This document shows positions 1-11,310 of a stretch of 64,000 nucleotides of DNA, one piece after another. Below the pieces are notes generated by a model. It was not told the DNA's origin and ran no database searches. It saw nothing but the letters and a program-made list of their open reading frames with translations. Each line of letters starts with the position of its first letter. The first letter of the stretch is position 1. The stretch is taken from NCBI GenBank assembly GCA_013399875.1, contig VXAZ01003466.1:387324-451323 (forward strand), read 5' to 3'. This stretch comes from Gymnorhina tibicen. Lineage: Eukaryota; Chordata; Aves; Passeriformes; Artamidae. A program made the translations under genes and the position numbers.

Positions 1-393
1 CTCCCTCCATCCACCCCTCCACCACGGCCCCTCTGTTTCGGAGCTGGCCATCACGAGGCCACAGCACACAGTTGTGGGTAGGCGTGGGGACGGATGCACT
101 GCACACAAACACAGACAGACATATAGATGAATGTTCCAACATACATTATAAATGTTTATTCAGGGGTTTATTCCTGTGAGCAATGGTAACTGTGAGCTGC
201 TCAGCCCTCCTGAGATGCAACTGCCAAGTGAAACCCAGAGCTCTGGATACTCTGCCTGGGATCCAGGATCGCTGCACTTTGTGTGTCCCCGTGGGCTGGC
301 ACTGTCCTGTCACCCACCCGAGGCAGGGCTCCTTCCTGGCTGGGGCCTCTGCACCCCAAATCCGGGGTCACTTCTGGGCCCCTCATGACAGGA
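1..393. other. Single-copy sequence, no gene seen
   Basis: Pyrimidine-rich opening, then mixed-composition DNA. Open frames cross it on both strands, but they share no recognisable domain and overlap one another. I see no splice-flanked exon or repeat. Confidence 0.5.
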
Positions 394-611
394 AGGACAT
401 GGAGGGGCTGGAGCAGGGCAGGGAACAGAGCTGGGAAGGGGCTGGAGCCCCAGGAGCGGCTGAGGGAGCTGGGAAAGGGGCTCAGCCTGGAGCAAAGGAG
501 GCTCAGGGGGGCCCCTGTGGCTCTGCACAAGTCCCTGACAGGAGGGGGCAGCCGGGGGGGTCGGGCTCTGCTCCCAGGGAACAGGGACAGGAGGAGAGGG
601 AACAGTTTTGC
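394..611 (+). mobile_element. CR1 LINE fragment, 3' end missing
   Basis: Closely matches the copy at 27664-28037 over the stretch from CAGCCTGGAGCAAAGGAGG to the end of the GGAACAGGGACAGGAGG segment. It then departs into unrelated DNA instead of running to the usual ATTCTGTG tail. CR1 copies are normally 5'-truncated and keep the 3' end, so loss of the 3' end implies a later deletion or rearrangement. No functional reverse transcriptase remains. Confidence 0.85.
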
Positions 612-1913
612 GGGTCTGGTTGGAGCCCCAGACAAGAAACCACGCTGCATTAGGAGAGGAAATAAAACTGGAGACCATGAATTTGGATTAATGAAAAGAG
701 TAAGGAATGATGGAAGTTCCATTGGGCAGGAGCCTCCATGACTGCGACTCCCATTATTGGCAGCATTTAATTTAACATTTCAGTAAATAGTTACAGCGAT
801 GGTTTTCAGTGCTGGGCATCGTTAGAGAGCTGAATAATTGCAAGGCTATTACAGTCTGTGTCTGCTGGGCATCACTTCAGAACTCAAAATTAACTCTATG
901 CAGCATCAGTTTTCTGCTTGATATTATTGCCATCCCCAGAGTGATGACCTTGGGAATCGATGTACAGAAAATATTAATGCATCACGTTTTCTTTGTGCTT
1001 TCAAATTCTCAGACATCTGTTATTGCAGCCAAGTAAAAACTCTTTACATGCAGTTTTATACTTTTACTTTTCATCAGCTTTATTTTAATAGTCTTCCAAG
1101 CACTTTTTTCCTGGGATGAGTGGGGAGTTCCTGCAGAACAATTGTTCTAGTGATAGGTGTTCCCAACATTTATCTATCAGTGCTTCCCTGGGTTTGTGCA
1201 GGTGAGTTCTCCATGAGGTGCCATAAATAATGTTTCCCGTAGAAGTAGCCCAGGTAGCAGGGATGTCGTGCATCAGTTCAGTGCCAAGGAATTGATTGAT
1301 TCCTCTGCAGCTGTTGGAGGGAGCAGGATGCTCCCTGGGCAGCATTTGCTGCTGTTCTGCCTCCTTCCAGCACTCCAGAGAGCTGTGCTGAGAGGGGCGA
1401 ATTTGCTGCTGCAATATCAATTATCACCTTGTGGCAAAACCATGGTTCTTGAATTTCCACCAGCCTTTACATCCTAAACACTCTCCTTGTGCCTCCTTCA
1501 AGTGCTGCTTCACTTTCCCTGGAACCGGACTTTCTTCTTATGCAGATATTTGTGAAAGGAAAGTGGTTCCTTTCTCCAAAGTCTTTCTCCCATCTCGGAG
1601 CAATTGATGATGCTTTTTGTGCAAAGCTCATCAATTTCAAGTAAAACCAACAATTGCTCCACTTCAGAATGTTCCAACAGCTGAGGAGAAAACCCAACAA
1701 AACAGGAGAAAAGGCTTTTCAAACAGGACACTCAAAGCTGTTGAAAGAAATTGCCAGACAATGATCTGCTGAAAGCCGTAAATGTTATAAATTTCTTCAG
1801 GTACTTTAAAGTAACTCCACAGCTGCGGAGAGACGGGGTGGGAGTGGCGCAGGGACACCGCGCACGGACCGGGCTGCCCAGCCCGGCCCTGGACTGGCTG
1901 GACTGGCAGCCGC
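612..1913. other. Single-copy sequence, AT-rich at 740-1100
   Basis: No gene seen. The AT-rich part has homeobox-like TAAT words and few CpGs. It resembles non-coding DNA under constraint more than decayed repeat, but conservation cannot be judged from one sequence. Confidence 0.4.
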
Positions 1914-2029
1914 GGCTCCCCGGACACCCCGGGCTGGGGCACCACGGCTCCCCGGACACCCCGGGCTGGGGCACCACGGCTCCCCGGACACCCCGGGCTG
2001 GGGCAGCCACGGCTCCCCGGACACCCCGC
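1914..2029. repeat. Minisatellite, 32-base unit, about 3.6 copies
   Basis: Direct repeats beginning GGCTCCCCGGACACCCC, followed by GGGCTGGGG and CACCAC. Copies are nearly identical; the third carries a one-base insertion (CAGCCAC for CACCAC) and the last is partial and diverged. The array is very CpG-rich. Overlapping open frames here (peptide GVSGEPW on the minus strand) are products of the repeat, not evidence of a protein. Confidence 0.93.
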
Positions 2030-2828
2030 GCCAGGCGCTGCCCCCGCAGGGACGCGCTGGGTCCTGTGCCCGCCTGGGGCGGAGAAGTCGCCTAAAGATC
2101 AAGGAAGGGCCGAACCCGGAGCTGGGCAGGGAACGGGGCACAGACGCAGAGCCCACCAGGAACTCCCCGAACAAGCAGCGTGGAAACCTGTGAGCCCTGC
2201 GAGCCCAGCCCTTGCTGTGAGGGCGGCAGCTTCCCCCCTTCCCACTTCGCACTTTGTGTTTCCAGTCCCTCCGCTTGTAACTCGAAATGCGTTTTCTCCG
2301 TTACCTTTCCCACCAGGAAGATCATCCGCTGGGATGCAGTGGGAGAGACCCGGGGCCGGGCACGCACTGGTGGGGGTTTTGCATCTCCACTTCCAAGTTC
2401 TCCTCCATGGAAATTGTTTGCAGGAGCGCTGTCTCCTGGGTCTGCTACAAACTATTTCAGGTTCAGCAGCTCCACGGCACATCCAAAATAAACCCTGGAA
2501 AGGAAAAAAAAAAAGATGAATCAATTTAGGAATCTGCCTTCCAAAAGGCAAAAGCTGTTGTAAAGATCTTCCTAGCCTAGATGAAAATATTTCGCATCAC
2601 TGCTCTGACTCATCAGAAACACGGGCAGAAAATTGGCCAGGAGCATCCAATTTAACCTTCCAGGAACTGCTGCTTCAGCAAAAAAAGCATCTGCTGGGAA
2701 CATGCCAGTATCGCCAAAATTATTTAGGGAAAAATAGATGAAACAAACTATTTCTGTAAGAAAGGAATAATGCAAAGTTATGAATATATGCAGAATCACA
2801 ACAGATAAAATAAAAATATCAATGAATA
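2030..2828. other. Single-copy sequence
   Basis: GC-rich for about 400 bases after the minisatellite, with a short poly-A stretch near 2505, then AT-rich. No gene recognised. Confidence 0.4.
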
Positions 2829-2895
2829 ATAGAATATCCTGAGTTGGAAGGGATCCACAAGGATCACTGAGTCCAACTGCACTATCAAAACAGGG
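2829..2895 (-). mobile_element. CR1 LINE 3' tail fragment
   Basis: Reads AGAATATCCTGAGTTGGAAG followed by a diverged GATCCACAAGGATCACTGAGTCCAACT. This is the reverse complement of the terminal ~65 bases of the CR1 subfamily seen on the plus strand at 11034-11310. Confidence 0.85.
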
Positions 2896-3274
2896 TTTAC
2901 CAGTATGATTCTTCTGATCAATAAAGCAGGATTAGAGCTCCTTTTGTATACATACAAATAGAAAAAAATCAAAGGTGTATGAATTTGATGGAAACTTTAG
3001 AAGTATATGGTTTAGTTGTGATTTGGAAAGAAAGAAATGTTCTAAATGTGGGGAATTTCTGCAGGAAAAAGCTCACTGGATTTCCAAAGTGTTTATTCTG
3101 CAGACACAGCGGGAGATTTTGATGACACATTTCCCATTGCTCAGCGTCGCTGTTCAGATCATCTGGGTGCACACATTAACAACTTGTTGGGCACCAGGGA
3201 ATGACAGATTCTCCATCCCTAGGGCAAACGTTGGACATTTGTACTTGGAATGTGGGCACATGGAGCAAGAATGG
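2896..3274. other. Single-copy, AT-rich sequence
   Basis: No gene or repeat recognised between two CR1 fragments. Confidence 0.4.
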
Positions 3275-3669
3275 CTGGGACTGCCCAGCCTGGAGAGGAG
3301 AAGGCTCCAGGGAGAGCTCAGAGCCCCTTGCAGGGCCTAAAGGGGCTCCAGGAGAGCTGGAGAGGGACTGGGGACAAGGCCTGGAGGGACAGGACACAGG
3401 GAATGGCTTCCCACTGCCAGAGGGCAGGGCTGGATGGGATCTTGGGAATTGGGAATTGCTGGCTGGGAGGGTGGGGAGGGGCTGGGCTGGAATTGCCAGA
3501 GCAGCTGTGGCTGCCCCTGGATCCCTGGCAGTGCCCAAGGCCAGGCTGGACCCTGGGGCTGGGAGCAGCCTGGGACAGTGGGAGGTGTCCCTGCCCTGGC
3601 AGGGGTGGCACTGGGTGGGATTTCAGGTCCCTCCCATTCCAAACCCATCTGGGGTTCCATGATACGGAT
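3275..3669 (+). mobile_element. CR1 LINE 3' fragment
   Basis: About 395 bases covering the distal ORF2 and 3' UTR part. Landmarks in order are GAGAAGGCTCCAGGGAG, GGGACTGGGGACAAGGC, GGCTTCCCACTGCCAGAGG, CAGCTGTGGCTGCCCC, GGAGCAGCCTGGGACAGTGG and a degraded tail near GGGGTTCCATGATACGG. All six frames stay open over parts of it, which is a property of this CR1 segment. Confidence 0.93.
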
Positions 3670-4107
3670 AACAGGATCTTCTTATCTTTCCTTTGAGAAG
3701 ATTTCTGGGAGACAATTACCTAATTAAGCAGAGGAACCTCTCCTGACATTCCCATGGGATGGGGACAGGATGCTCCTGAGGCCGGAGCAGGTGCTCTCCT
3801 CCCAGCCAGGATGATGCACAGGGAGAGCAAATCATTCCCATGGAGGAATCCATCACATTCCAGCAAATCCATCCCCGGCCAAGCCCACCCCCCCAGTGCC
3901 CCCTCCCTGTGGGCAGCAGGTGCCTGCCATGGCACGTTCCCAGCTCATGGGGAAGAGCCAGGAGGTTCATGCCCAGAAGTGGCTGAAGGGGCTCCAAACC
4001 CGTCTTTCCCGTCAGGTTTCTCTCCGTGTCTGAAGTCTCCTCTAAACCCAGCCATCGCCTGGCTGCTGTCACCACGCTTACGGCCTTCCCGGGAATGGAA
4101 TGCCTTA
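3670..4107. other. Single-copy sequence
   Basis: No gene or repeat recognised; GC-rich towards its right end. Confidence 0.4.
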
Positions 4108-4362
4108 CGGAATGGCCTCAAGTTGCACCAGAGAAGGCTCAGGCTGGACATCAGGAAGAATTTCTTCATGGAAATGTTGTCAGGCACGGGCAGGGGCTGC
4201 CCAGGGAGGCGGTGGAGCCGCACCCCGGGGTGTCCGAGGCACAGGCGGGTGTGCAGTGCTCGGTGTGGATTAGTGGGCGTGGGGCGTTCGGTCACAGGCT
4301 GGGCTCGGTGACCCTGGGGGGCTTCTCCAGCCTGAGCGGTTCTGTGGCTCTCTGGCTCTGTG
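4108..4362 (+). mobile_element. CR1 LINE 3' fragment (older subfamily)
   Basis: Carries the CR1 landmarks CCTCAAGTTGCACCAG, CTGGACATCAGGAAGAA, TTTCTTCATGGAAATG, GCCCAGGGAGG and a diverged tail TTCTGTGGCTCTCTGGC. The region after GGTGGAG is unusually CpG-rich for CR1. Confidence 0.88.
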
Positions 4363-4698
4363 GGGCCTGGCCGTGAGCACATCCCTGGTCAGGGGTGGAG
4401 GAGCTGCTGCCAGCAGGGATCCCACCCTGCAGCCCCCACCCGGCAGCCCAGCGTGGGAGGATCCAGCCCCACGGATTCACCGAGCCCTAATTGCCATATT
4501 TCATCCGACCTCGGTGGCAGGAGCAGATGGCGTGTTTTGTGTAACAACATATTGAAAAATAAGTCTGGGAAATAATTAGTGTCAGAAATAAATCTCTTTA
4601 CACTGGGGCCGTGGGATTGGTTATGCAAAATTCTGAGCAACGGTGGCTGCCACAGATAGTACCTTTTTGGGGGATGGAATTAGGTTTTTGATATTTCC

Positions 4699-4785
4699 TA
4701 GAATCACAGAATGGCTTGGGTTGGAGGGAACCTTAATGGTCCTCTGGTTCCAGCCCCTGCCCTGGGCAGGGACAGCTTCCCTTTG
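4699..4785 (-). mobile_element. CR1 LINE 3' tail fragment
   Basis: Starts TAGAATCACAGAATGGCTTG and continues through GGTTGGAGGGAACCTTAATG and CCTGCCCTGGGCAGGGACAG, the reverse complement of the CR1 end. It is truncated after about 85 bases. Confidence 0.9.
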
Positions 4786-5606
4786 GTTGTTAGCAATGCC
4801 CTAGGAGTGATTAATGTGTGTGAGGGGACGGGGACAGGGACAGCCCAGTGGGAGGTGCCACAGCTGCAGCTCAGCCAGTGCTGAGGGCTGGGCTTTGCTT
4901 GGATTTTTGAGACAAAATTGGATGGGCAACACCTGCACCTTGATCCTGGCCCTTGCTGGGGGGTGAGTAATGATCTCTAACGAGGTCGTTACCTCAGTCA
5001 GACCCAATGCACCTGAGCAAGCTGAGCTCATCCGGCCCCACTCCGAGGAGAGGCAGACACCCAGACATTGCTTCCAGCCAAAATGACTCTAAATTCTCAT
5101 TAAAACTTAACAGACAATGTGAATTTGATAAACTCAGCACTCATAAAATATACTCATTTTCAAATCACTTTTGTCTATTCATCCACATAGATCTATTTTC
5201 ATAATATTCTTGTTTATTTTGGAAGTTTACAATATAACTGGAGAGGGGGTTTTCATTACTTGTGTTATCTAAAACCCTTTGGTTCCCCAAGGAACAAGGA
5301 CAAGACTAAAGGATCTGCTCCGGGTGCGCTGGCTCCGTAGTTATCAATGCACAGATGAAGGTCATGACTATTTCCTGTGAAAAGCCTGAATTTCCTTTTA
5401 ATCCTGCATTTCCAGCCTCTGTCACAGGAATTCCTGTCCCGTTTGGCTTCGCCACGGTGAAGGTCTTGTACATCAGGCTGGGTTCTGGCAGCCAGGAATG
5501 CCGATCCAGGCACTCCTTTGGGGGCAAAGTCTGTGCAGTTTCCAACACTCACAGGTCCCTGGGAGCAGGGAGAGGACGAATGTCCTCTGAGAGGAGGATT
5601 GCAGAA
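4786..5606. other. Single-copy sequence
   Basis: The 5080-5270 part is AT-rich; the rest is mixed. No gene recognised. Confidence 0.4.
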
Positions 5607-5837
5607 TACTTGGAAGAAATTCTTCCTTGCGAGGGTGGGCAGGCCCTGGCACAGGGTGCCCAGAGCAGCTGTGGCTGCCCCTGGATCCCTGGCAGTGCCC
5701 AAGGCCAGGCTGGACCCTGGGGCTGGGAGCAGCCTGGGACAGTGGGAGGTGTCCCTGCCACGGCAGGGGTGGCACTGGATGAGCTCTAATGTCCCCTCCA
5801 ACCCAATCCATTCTGGGATCCTGTGATTCTGTGATTC
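5607..5837 (+). mobile_element. CR1 LINE 3' fragment with intact tail
   Basis: Begins ACTTGGAAGAAATTCTTCC and passes through CAGCTGTGGCTGCCCC, GGAGCAGCCTGGGACAGTGG and CCCTCCAACCCAATCCATTC. It ends with two copies of the CR1 octamer-like tail (GTGATTCTGTGATTC). Confidence 0.95.
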
Positions 5838-6325
5838 ATATTTACCATAAGCCAGCCAGAAATAACTCAGCACGAGCTCTCCTGAGCCGGAGATCAGAAG
5901 GAAGGAATTAAAGAGCTCAGTGATGTCTGTGTGAGGGAGAAAATGAAACCCAAAGAACTCGAGGTAATTGGTGGCTGAAGTGGTGGTGGCCGGGGCTGCT
6001 GCTCCCTCAGGACCTCGGAACCTCTCCAGTTTACTGCCCTCGTTTCATCTCTCTTTGAAGTGGTTTTCCCGCACAGGCGACATCAAAGACACAAATCTCC
6101 TTCTCCTTCATTTCTTAAAGGGTCAGGGAAGCAGATGAGTAACAGTCAGCAGTAACAGCAATTCCCTCCTGAAATCCCCTGTGACATCAAAGCCGGGCAA
6201 TTCCACTTCCAGCACACTGAGATCACGCTGTGCTCTCCCGGGAGCACGGTGCCGGGGAGCAGCGGGACCACGGGGTGTCCTGCTTCCCAGAGGGCTGGAC
6301 CTCCGAGCCCTGGGACCGCTGGACC
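5838..6325. other. Single-copy sequence
   Basis: No gene or repeat recognised. Confidence 0.4.
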
Positions 6326-6524
6326 TCCTTCACTCGAGCTCCCCATGGGATCGCCTTCGCTTGAGCTCCTTGTGGGCTCTCCTTTGCTTGAGCTCCTTGT
6401 GGGATCACCTTCACCAGCTCCTTGTGGGATCTCCTTTGCTTGAGCTCCTTGTGGGATCGCCTTCACCAGCTCCTTGTGGGATCGCCTTCACCAGCTCCTT
6501 GTGGGATCACCTTCACCAGCTCCT
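6326..6524. repeat. Minisatellite with mixed 24-28 base units
   Basis: About eight imperfect repeats built on AGCTCCTTGTGGGATC, joined either by a CCTTTGCTTG-type or a CCTTCACC-type spacer. The two spacer types intermix, so the array grew from a composite unit. The minus-strand open frame with repeated SSSEGD/QGAQAKE peptides is a by-product. Confidence 0.9.
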
Positions 6525-7361
6525 TCCAGGCTGGCACGGGCAGAGTTTTTTGAGGAAGACAGGCGGGAATGCCAGTCAGAAGGAAATAAAAATTATTATA
6601 GTTGACTGTCCTGTGGCTCCTGCCTGCCACTGCCAGAGATCTTCTGCTACATGGGCGCAGTAAAGAAGAACTCCCAGCACAGAAAATCGATGGAAAAATG
6701 CAAAATATTCCTTATCACAGGTGGTTCTTTTAGATTATTTATCACAACAAGGTTTTGGAGGGTCTCCTGGGGACCTACCATCCTCAGATGCTCACAAACC
6801 AGTATTAATTCCAAACATTATTAAGACACATTCAAAACCCATATTAAATGCAATCAAGTTTGATTTAGAGGGACTGGAAAGGTAAGCATAATTAAAATGA
6901 ATGTGCTGCCTGGAATATAAATTCTTTTTCATCCAGCATTTGAGAGTCATATTGTCAGAAAATTAATAACCTTAAGCGGTATTTTTTTGTGGCCCACTGG
7001 GAAAATAAAGGGTTTGGTTACCCTTGTTAAAAACTTTGCAGATTCTTTTGAAGAGGGATCCTGAATCCTAAATACAATTTTGCTAATGCAATGCCTCCTC
7101 CCGGGGATGCTGGAGCACAGAGTGCACTTGAGCGGAAAGTTTAAGGATGACTTTAATTGAATTACAGCCACCAGAAAAGGAGAAGAGAGAGATGCGAGAA
7201 ACTCAAGCTTAGTGCAGCATCCCTCCACAGCTGCGTTCCAGCCGTGTCCACGTGGTCACATCCCAGGGCACTGGGAAGGACATAGGGGAGATGTTTGTAA
7301 AGGCTTTGGGATGGTGAGGAGGGGGAATGGAGGGACAGGGCAGGACCAGGGTCTGTCATCA
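6525..7361. other. Single-copy sequence, AT-rich at 6570-7100
   Basis: No gene recognised. The AT-rich core lacks repeat landmarks and is a candidate conserved non-coding stretch, unproven. Confidence 0.4.
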
Positions 7362-7970
7362 CCGAATCCCAGAATCCCAGAAGGGTTTGGAAGGGATCCT
7401 AAAGCCCATCCAGTTGTGGATGGGCCATGGCAGGGACACCTCCCACTGTCCCAGGCTGCTCCCAGCCCCAGTGTCCAGCCTGGCCTTGGGCACTGCCAGG
7501 GATCCAGGGGCAGCCACAGCTGCTCTGGGCACCCTGTGCCAGGGCCTGCCCACCCTCACAGGGGACAATTCCTAATTCCCAAGATCCCATCCATCCCTGC
7601 CCTCTGGCAGTGGGAAGCCATTCCCTGTGTCCTGTCCCTCCAGGCCTTGTCCCCAGTCCCTCTCCAGCTCTCCTGGAGCCCCTTCAGGCCCTGCAAGGGG
7701 CTCTGAGCTCTCCCTGGAGCCTTCTCTTCTCCAGGTGAACATTCCCAGCTCTCCCAGGCTGGCTCCAGAGCAGAGGGGCTCCAGCCCTGGAGCAGCTCCG
7801 TCGATTCCTCTGGGGTCTCTCCAGCAGCTCCAGGTCCACCCTGTGCTGGGCCCCGGGGCTGGGGCAGCTCTGCAGGTGGGGTCTCACCTGAGGGGGCAGA
7901 GGGGCAGAATCCCCCCTCCCTGCCCACGCTGGGGGCTTAGCCCAGGATTGGGGGGTTTGGATCCTAGCAC
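7362..7970 (-). mobile_element. CR1 LINE fragment, longest in the window
   Basis: About 610 bases on the minus strand. The 3' tail is at 7362 (CGAATCCCAGAATCCCAG), then GCCATGGCAGGGACACC, CTGCCAGGGATCCAGGGGC, GGCAGTGGGAAGCCATTCCC and CCAGAGCAGAGGGGCTCCAG. It reaches diverged ORF2-proximal sequence (GGGGCAGAATCCCCCCTCC). Frames are interrupted; it is not active. Confidence 0.93.
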
Positions 7971-8897
7971 ACGGCTGGGGCAGGGTGGGAGATGAGGATT
8001 TCAAATAACTCGGAAGGGGATGAAGGCCGGGGAGAGCTGGTGAGAAGAAAGCAGACCCAGCCAGAGCCGTCCCGTGCCTGACTCCCCTCCCAGCCCCAGC
8101 CCTTGGTGGGTGGGATGCCCTGAGCCCGGAGCCCTGGGGAGGAGCGGGCAGTGCAGGCAGGGGCGCAGGGCTGGCGTTTCCCTGCCCGCGGCTCCGTGTC
8201 CGGCCGATGCCCACGGTGCCTCCTGGTCCCGCACTCCCACCGCCGCCCCTGCAGCCTCCTCTGCCCTGCTGGGAGACGGGGGGAGCGTGGAACCCGAGAG
8301 CCAGGCCGGGGCTTGCCCAGCGCCACGGGCAGCGGAACGTTCTGGCAGCTCCTGACCCCAGCCCGGCCCTGCATGAGGAGTTCCACAGTCAGGTCTTCCC
8401 TGAGTGATTTCTATCATTGTTTCAGTGTTCTTGTTTATATAATTGGCAAGGGATGGCAGATGGCAGTGAAGGCAAACAAATCTCCTTCCCTGGGAAAACA
8501 AGTTAATTTCTTAGATTTTTTAATTTTTTTAAAGTTATTTTCTTGAGAGCTGTTAGATCCAAGGCAGTAATCCCTCCTTAATCCATCATAATGCCATTTG
8601 TTGAAAGTCCTGCTTTCCATGCTAATTGTGTTTCTGGAGTTAAATCTTGACACTTCCCATCAGCCTCATTGCAGGGGAGAACAACAAGCTCGGGGTTAAT
8701 CCTCCCGAGCCGGTTTCATGTCCTCTGCTGCCCCGAGGAGCAGGGACCCGCCCGGGCTGTGCCCGCTCCGTGGGGGCAGCTGGCGTTCACAGCAAAGGGA
8801 ATTCCTGCCCAGCTCCCTGCTTGCAGAGCTTCCCAAAAGGCTGGAGTTGATGCCTTAGGTTTTAACTTTTATATTTTTCAAATCCTGTCCTGCCTAG
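7971..8897. other. Single-copy sequence with a CpG-rich part
   Basis: 8090-8350 is GC-rich with scattered CpGs and several overlapping frames. 8400-8660 is AT-rich. No gene recognised. Confidence 0.4.
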
Positions 8898-9274
8898 TGT
8901 GTGGCTCTGGGTCTCTTGTAGCCTGTTAACTTCTGTTCTCTCGTGCCAGTCAGACACAACAAAGCCTCTCTAAGTTTGTGGTCCAAGGACACCCAGATTG
9001 TCCTAGGCCCAAAATGTGTAAACCAAAATCTTAGAAGGGGGGGCAAACCTGGGGAAAATTACATCATTAACTGAAGTTTTGACTGGAGAATTAACCCTGA
9101 TATGCAAATGGACCAAACTTATAAAAGTGTGAAGAACTCGTGACCCAGGGTCCATCTTGGGTGGAGCCTTTGACTGCCCAGGGTGTACCTTTGAAGGCCC
9201 TTCAAATAAATACCTACCTTTATTCCCTTATTCCTGTCGGGTCTCTGTTTTTTAGGTGGCCATCTCAGGCATCA
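8898..9274 (+). mobile_element. Endogenous retrovirus solo LTR
   Basis: About 377 bases with the order expected of an LTR: TG start, U3 with an ATGCAAAT octamer (9102-9109), TATAAAA (9120-9126), AATAAA polyadenylation signal (9205-9210), a T-rich stretch and a CA end (GGCATCA). No primer-binding site, polypurine tract or internal coding region flanks it, so it is a recombined solo LTR. I could not find a convincing target-site duplication, so ends may be off by several bases. Confidence 0.75.
9102..9126 (+). promoter_or_regulatory. LTR octamer and TATA box
   Basis: ATGCAAAT, the POU-factor octamer, lies 10 bases upstream of TATAAAA within the LTR. Both are exact matches. Whether they still drive transcription is unknown. 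Confidence 0.55.
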
Positions 9275-10539
9275 GAATGACTGATTTTGCCAAAAAAAAA
9301 ATTAAAAAAGCTTTTAAATCAGTAGTTGTAATGTCCAGGCATAGGGAACTGGCAGTGAAGGAAAATGGCACTGAATATCAGTTAAAACTGGCCTCCTAAA
9401 ATATGCTTTCCATTGTGTTCCTCGTGGAGAAAAAGCCTCTAACATTAAGGATTCTGTCAAAGGAACACATCAGGAGGAGGGAGTGCGAGCATAGATAAAC
9501 CCACTATCTCTGTGTATTTAATCGAGAACTCGGGACTTTGCATCGCAAATATTAATTTAAGCTCCTCTTCAGGAAACCAAAGATAAATCACCCTCGTGTG
9601 TAGCTGTCCTGCTCCTTGTGAACTGCTCATTTTATGTCTTAAACTCTGCTTTTTTATCATGCTTCTGGCAGACCCCCCTGCTGTCTGCTCCCACCGTGGC
9701 GAGGCAGGAGCGGGAGCAGCCGCTCCCAGGCCCGGCTCCGGGCTCAGCTCGTGCCGCGGGTCACTCCAGAGACTGCTGGGGCGCCTGGTGCTCTCTGTGC
9801 TTTCCCACCGAAACGCTGCCGTGCCCATCACAACGGGCAGGAGTTACTGCACGGGTTTGTCAGAGACCTGTCTGGATTCCCGCACTTCTTGACTTCCCCC
9901 TCTCTGTGTTCGTCCTCTGCTGTCTTTGCTCCCTGCCTGACACTTACCTTAGAGGCTCGAGAAGTAAAGACAAAACGAGATAAGAAACAGAATTTGCCAT
10001 CAAACATGCAAATAAAATGTGGCTTGAAGTATTTGTCGAAAAGGAAGACACAAAGTTGTCTTGACAATCCCTTTCAGATTTAATTATGGGACATGATGGT
10101 CGTTTCTGACCATCTGCCTCAAAGAGTTCCTAATGAATTCTGGAGGTCTGTGTGGGTGACCACGGCCATTACAGCCCCCTGCCAAGTATAATGAGGAACT
10201 CTTCCACAAACTTGGCACAGAATGCGTCTGCAAGATAGATTTTGAATTAAGAAACAGCCCGGGCCTGTGGCTGTATCCAGCAGGACGAGTTACAGCAGTG
10301 GTCCCGCAGAGCAGGGCTGTGGTGACAGACTGGCAGGTGCCTGACAAGCAGTAATGTGCTGGACTCCGGAATTATCCGAGGTCAGCAGAGTGGATTTCAT
10401 TGCTGGCTTCACAAAACCCTCTCATAGCTCCAGAATCTGGCCGCGTTCCAGGGGGAAGGGATAACATCAATCAGTATTTTAAAGCCGAAGATCGAGCTTC
10501 TCTCTCATTCTGCGGGAAAAGAGAATTCTTACGACTCCA
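9275..10539. other. Single-copy sequence
   Basis: Begins with an A-rich stretch after the LTR. 9690-9850 is GC-rich. No gene or repeat recognised. Confidence 0.4.
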
Positions 10540-10860
10540 GTTGCGGAGCGCAGCTGCCGGCCAGCCCCAGCCGGTCCCGGTTCGCTCGGAGCCGGGGCGG
10601 GCTGGGGCACAACCTGCGGGGTCTCTGCCTTTCGGGCTTTTCAAGGAAAAGGGCTGGGAGCAGAAGGACTTTATCACGCAGCGTTTGCAGGTGTTCCTGG
10701 CGCCATGCATTATTCAGCAGGGCGGTGTCGCAGGAGCGCACCGGGCGTTATCTCGCACCAAACGCTATCAGCGCCTGGGCAGCAGCTCTGCCCCGGGGCA
10801 GCGCAGCCGCTCGCACTCCCCGAGCCTCGGACGGGCTGGGCGGGGGCTGCCGCGGCTCTC
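10540..10860. promoter_or_regulatory. CpG-rich, island-like patch
   Basis: High CpG density with an Sp1-type GGGGCGGGC at 10594-10602. Three plus-strand frames and one minus-strand frame stay open here and into the CR1 copy downstream. That is expected of CpG-rich DNA and does not by itself indicate a gene. No TATA box or splice-supported exon was seen. Confidence 0.35.
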
Positions 10861-11033
10861 ACAAATCCTTTCGCAGTATTTTCTATCAGCCTTGTTCGAA
10901 GTGGCATCGGCTCTCTTTTGGTATTTCTGCACGCACACATCAGGTCCCAGGCGCAGCTCGGCACCGGGGCCGGGGGCTGGGAGCTGGGATGGGGCCCCTG
11001 GAGCAGATCCCGTGTGCGAGGAGAGACATCTCT

Positions 11034-11310
11034 GCTCCCTGGGACAGGGACAGCGCCCAGGGAAGGGCTGGAGCTGGGCCAGGCAGGGGCAGGCTGGAGA
11101 TCAGGGAAAGGCTCTTCCCCCAGAGGGTGCTGGGCACTGCCCAGGCTCCCCAGGGAATGGGCACGGCCCCGAGGCTGCCAGAGCTCCAGGAGCGTTGGGA
11201 CAGCGCTGCCAGGGATGCCCAGGGTGGGGTTGTTGGGGTGTCTGGGCAGCGACAGGGGCTGGACTCTGATCCCTGTGGGTCCCTCCCAGCTCAGGATATT
11301 CTGTGATCCT
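11034..11310 (+). mobile_element. CR1 LINE 3' fragment (TGGACTC-type subfamily)
   Basis: Landmarks are AAGGCTCTTCCCCCAGAGGG, GGGGCTGGACTCTGATCC, CTCCCAGCTCAGGATATTC and the tail TTCTGTGATCCT. It belongs to the same subfamily as the fragments at 2829-2895 and 42100-42289. Confidence 0.9.

Noticed and set aside
3318..3660. Recurrent peptides such as SSLALGTARDPGAATAALGT seen in many frames
   Set aside because: These are translations of the CR1 3' segment, repeated wherever it is inserted.
10400..11269. 289-residue plus-strand open frame
   Set aside because: Its right third lies in a CR1 copy and the rest in CpG-rich DNA where all three plus frames stay open; no domain recognised.
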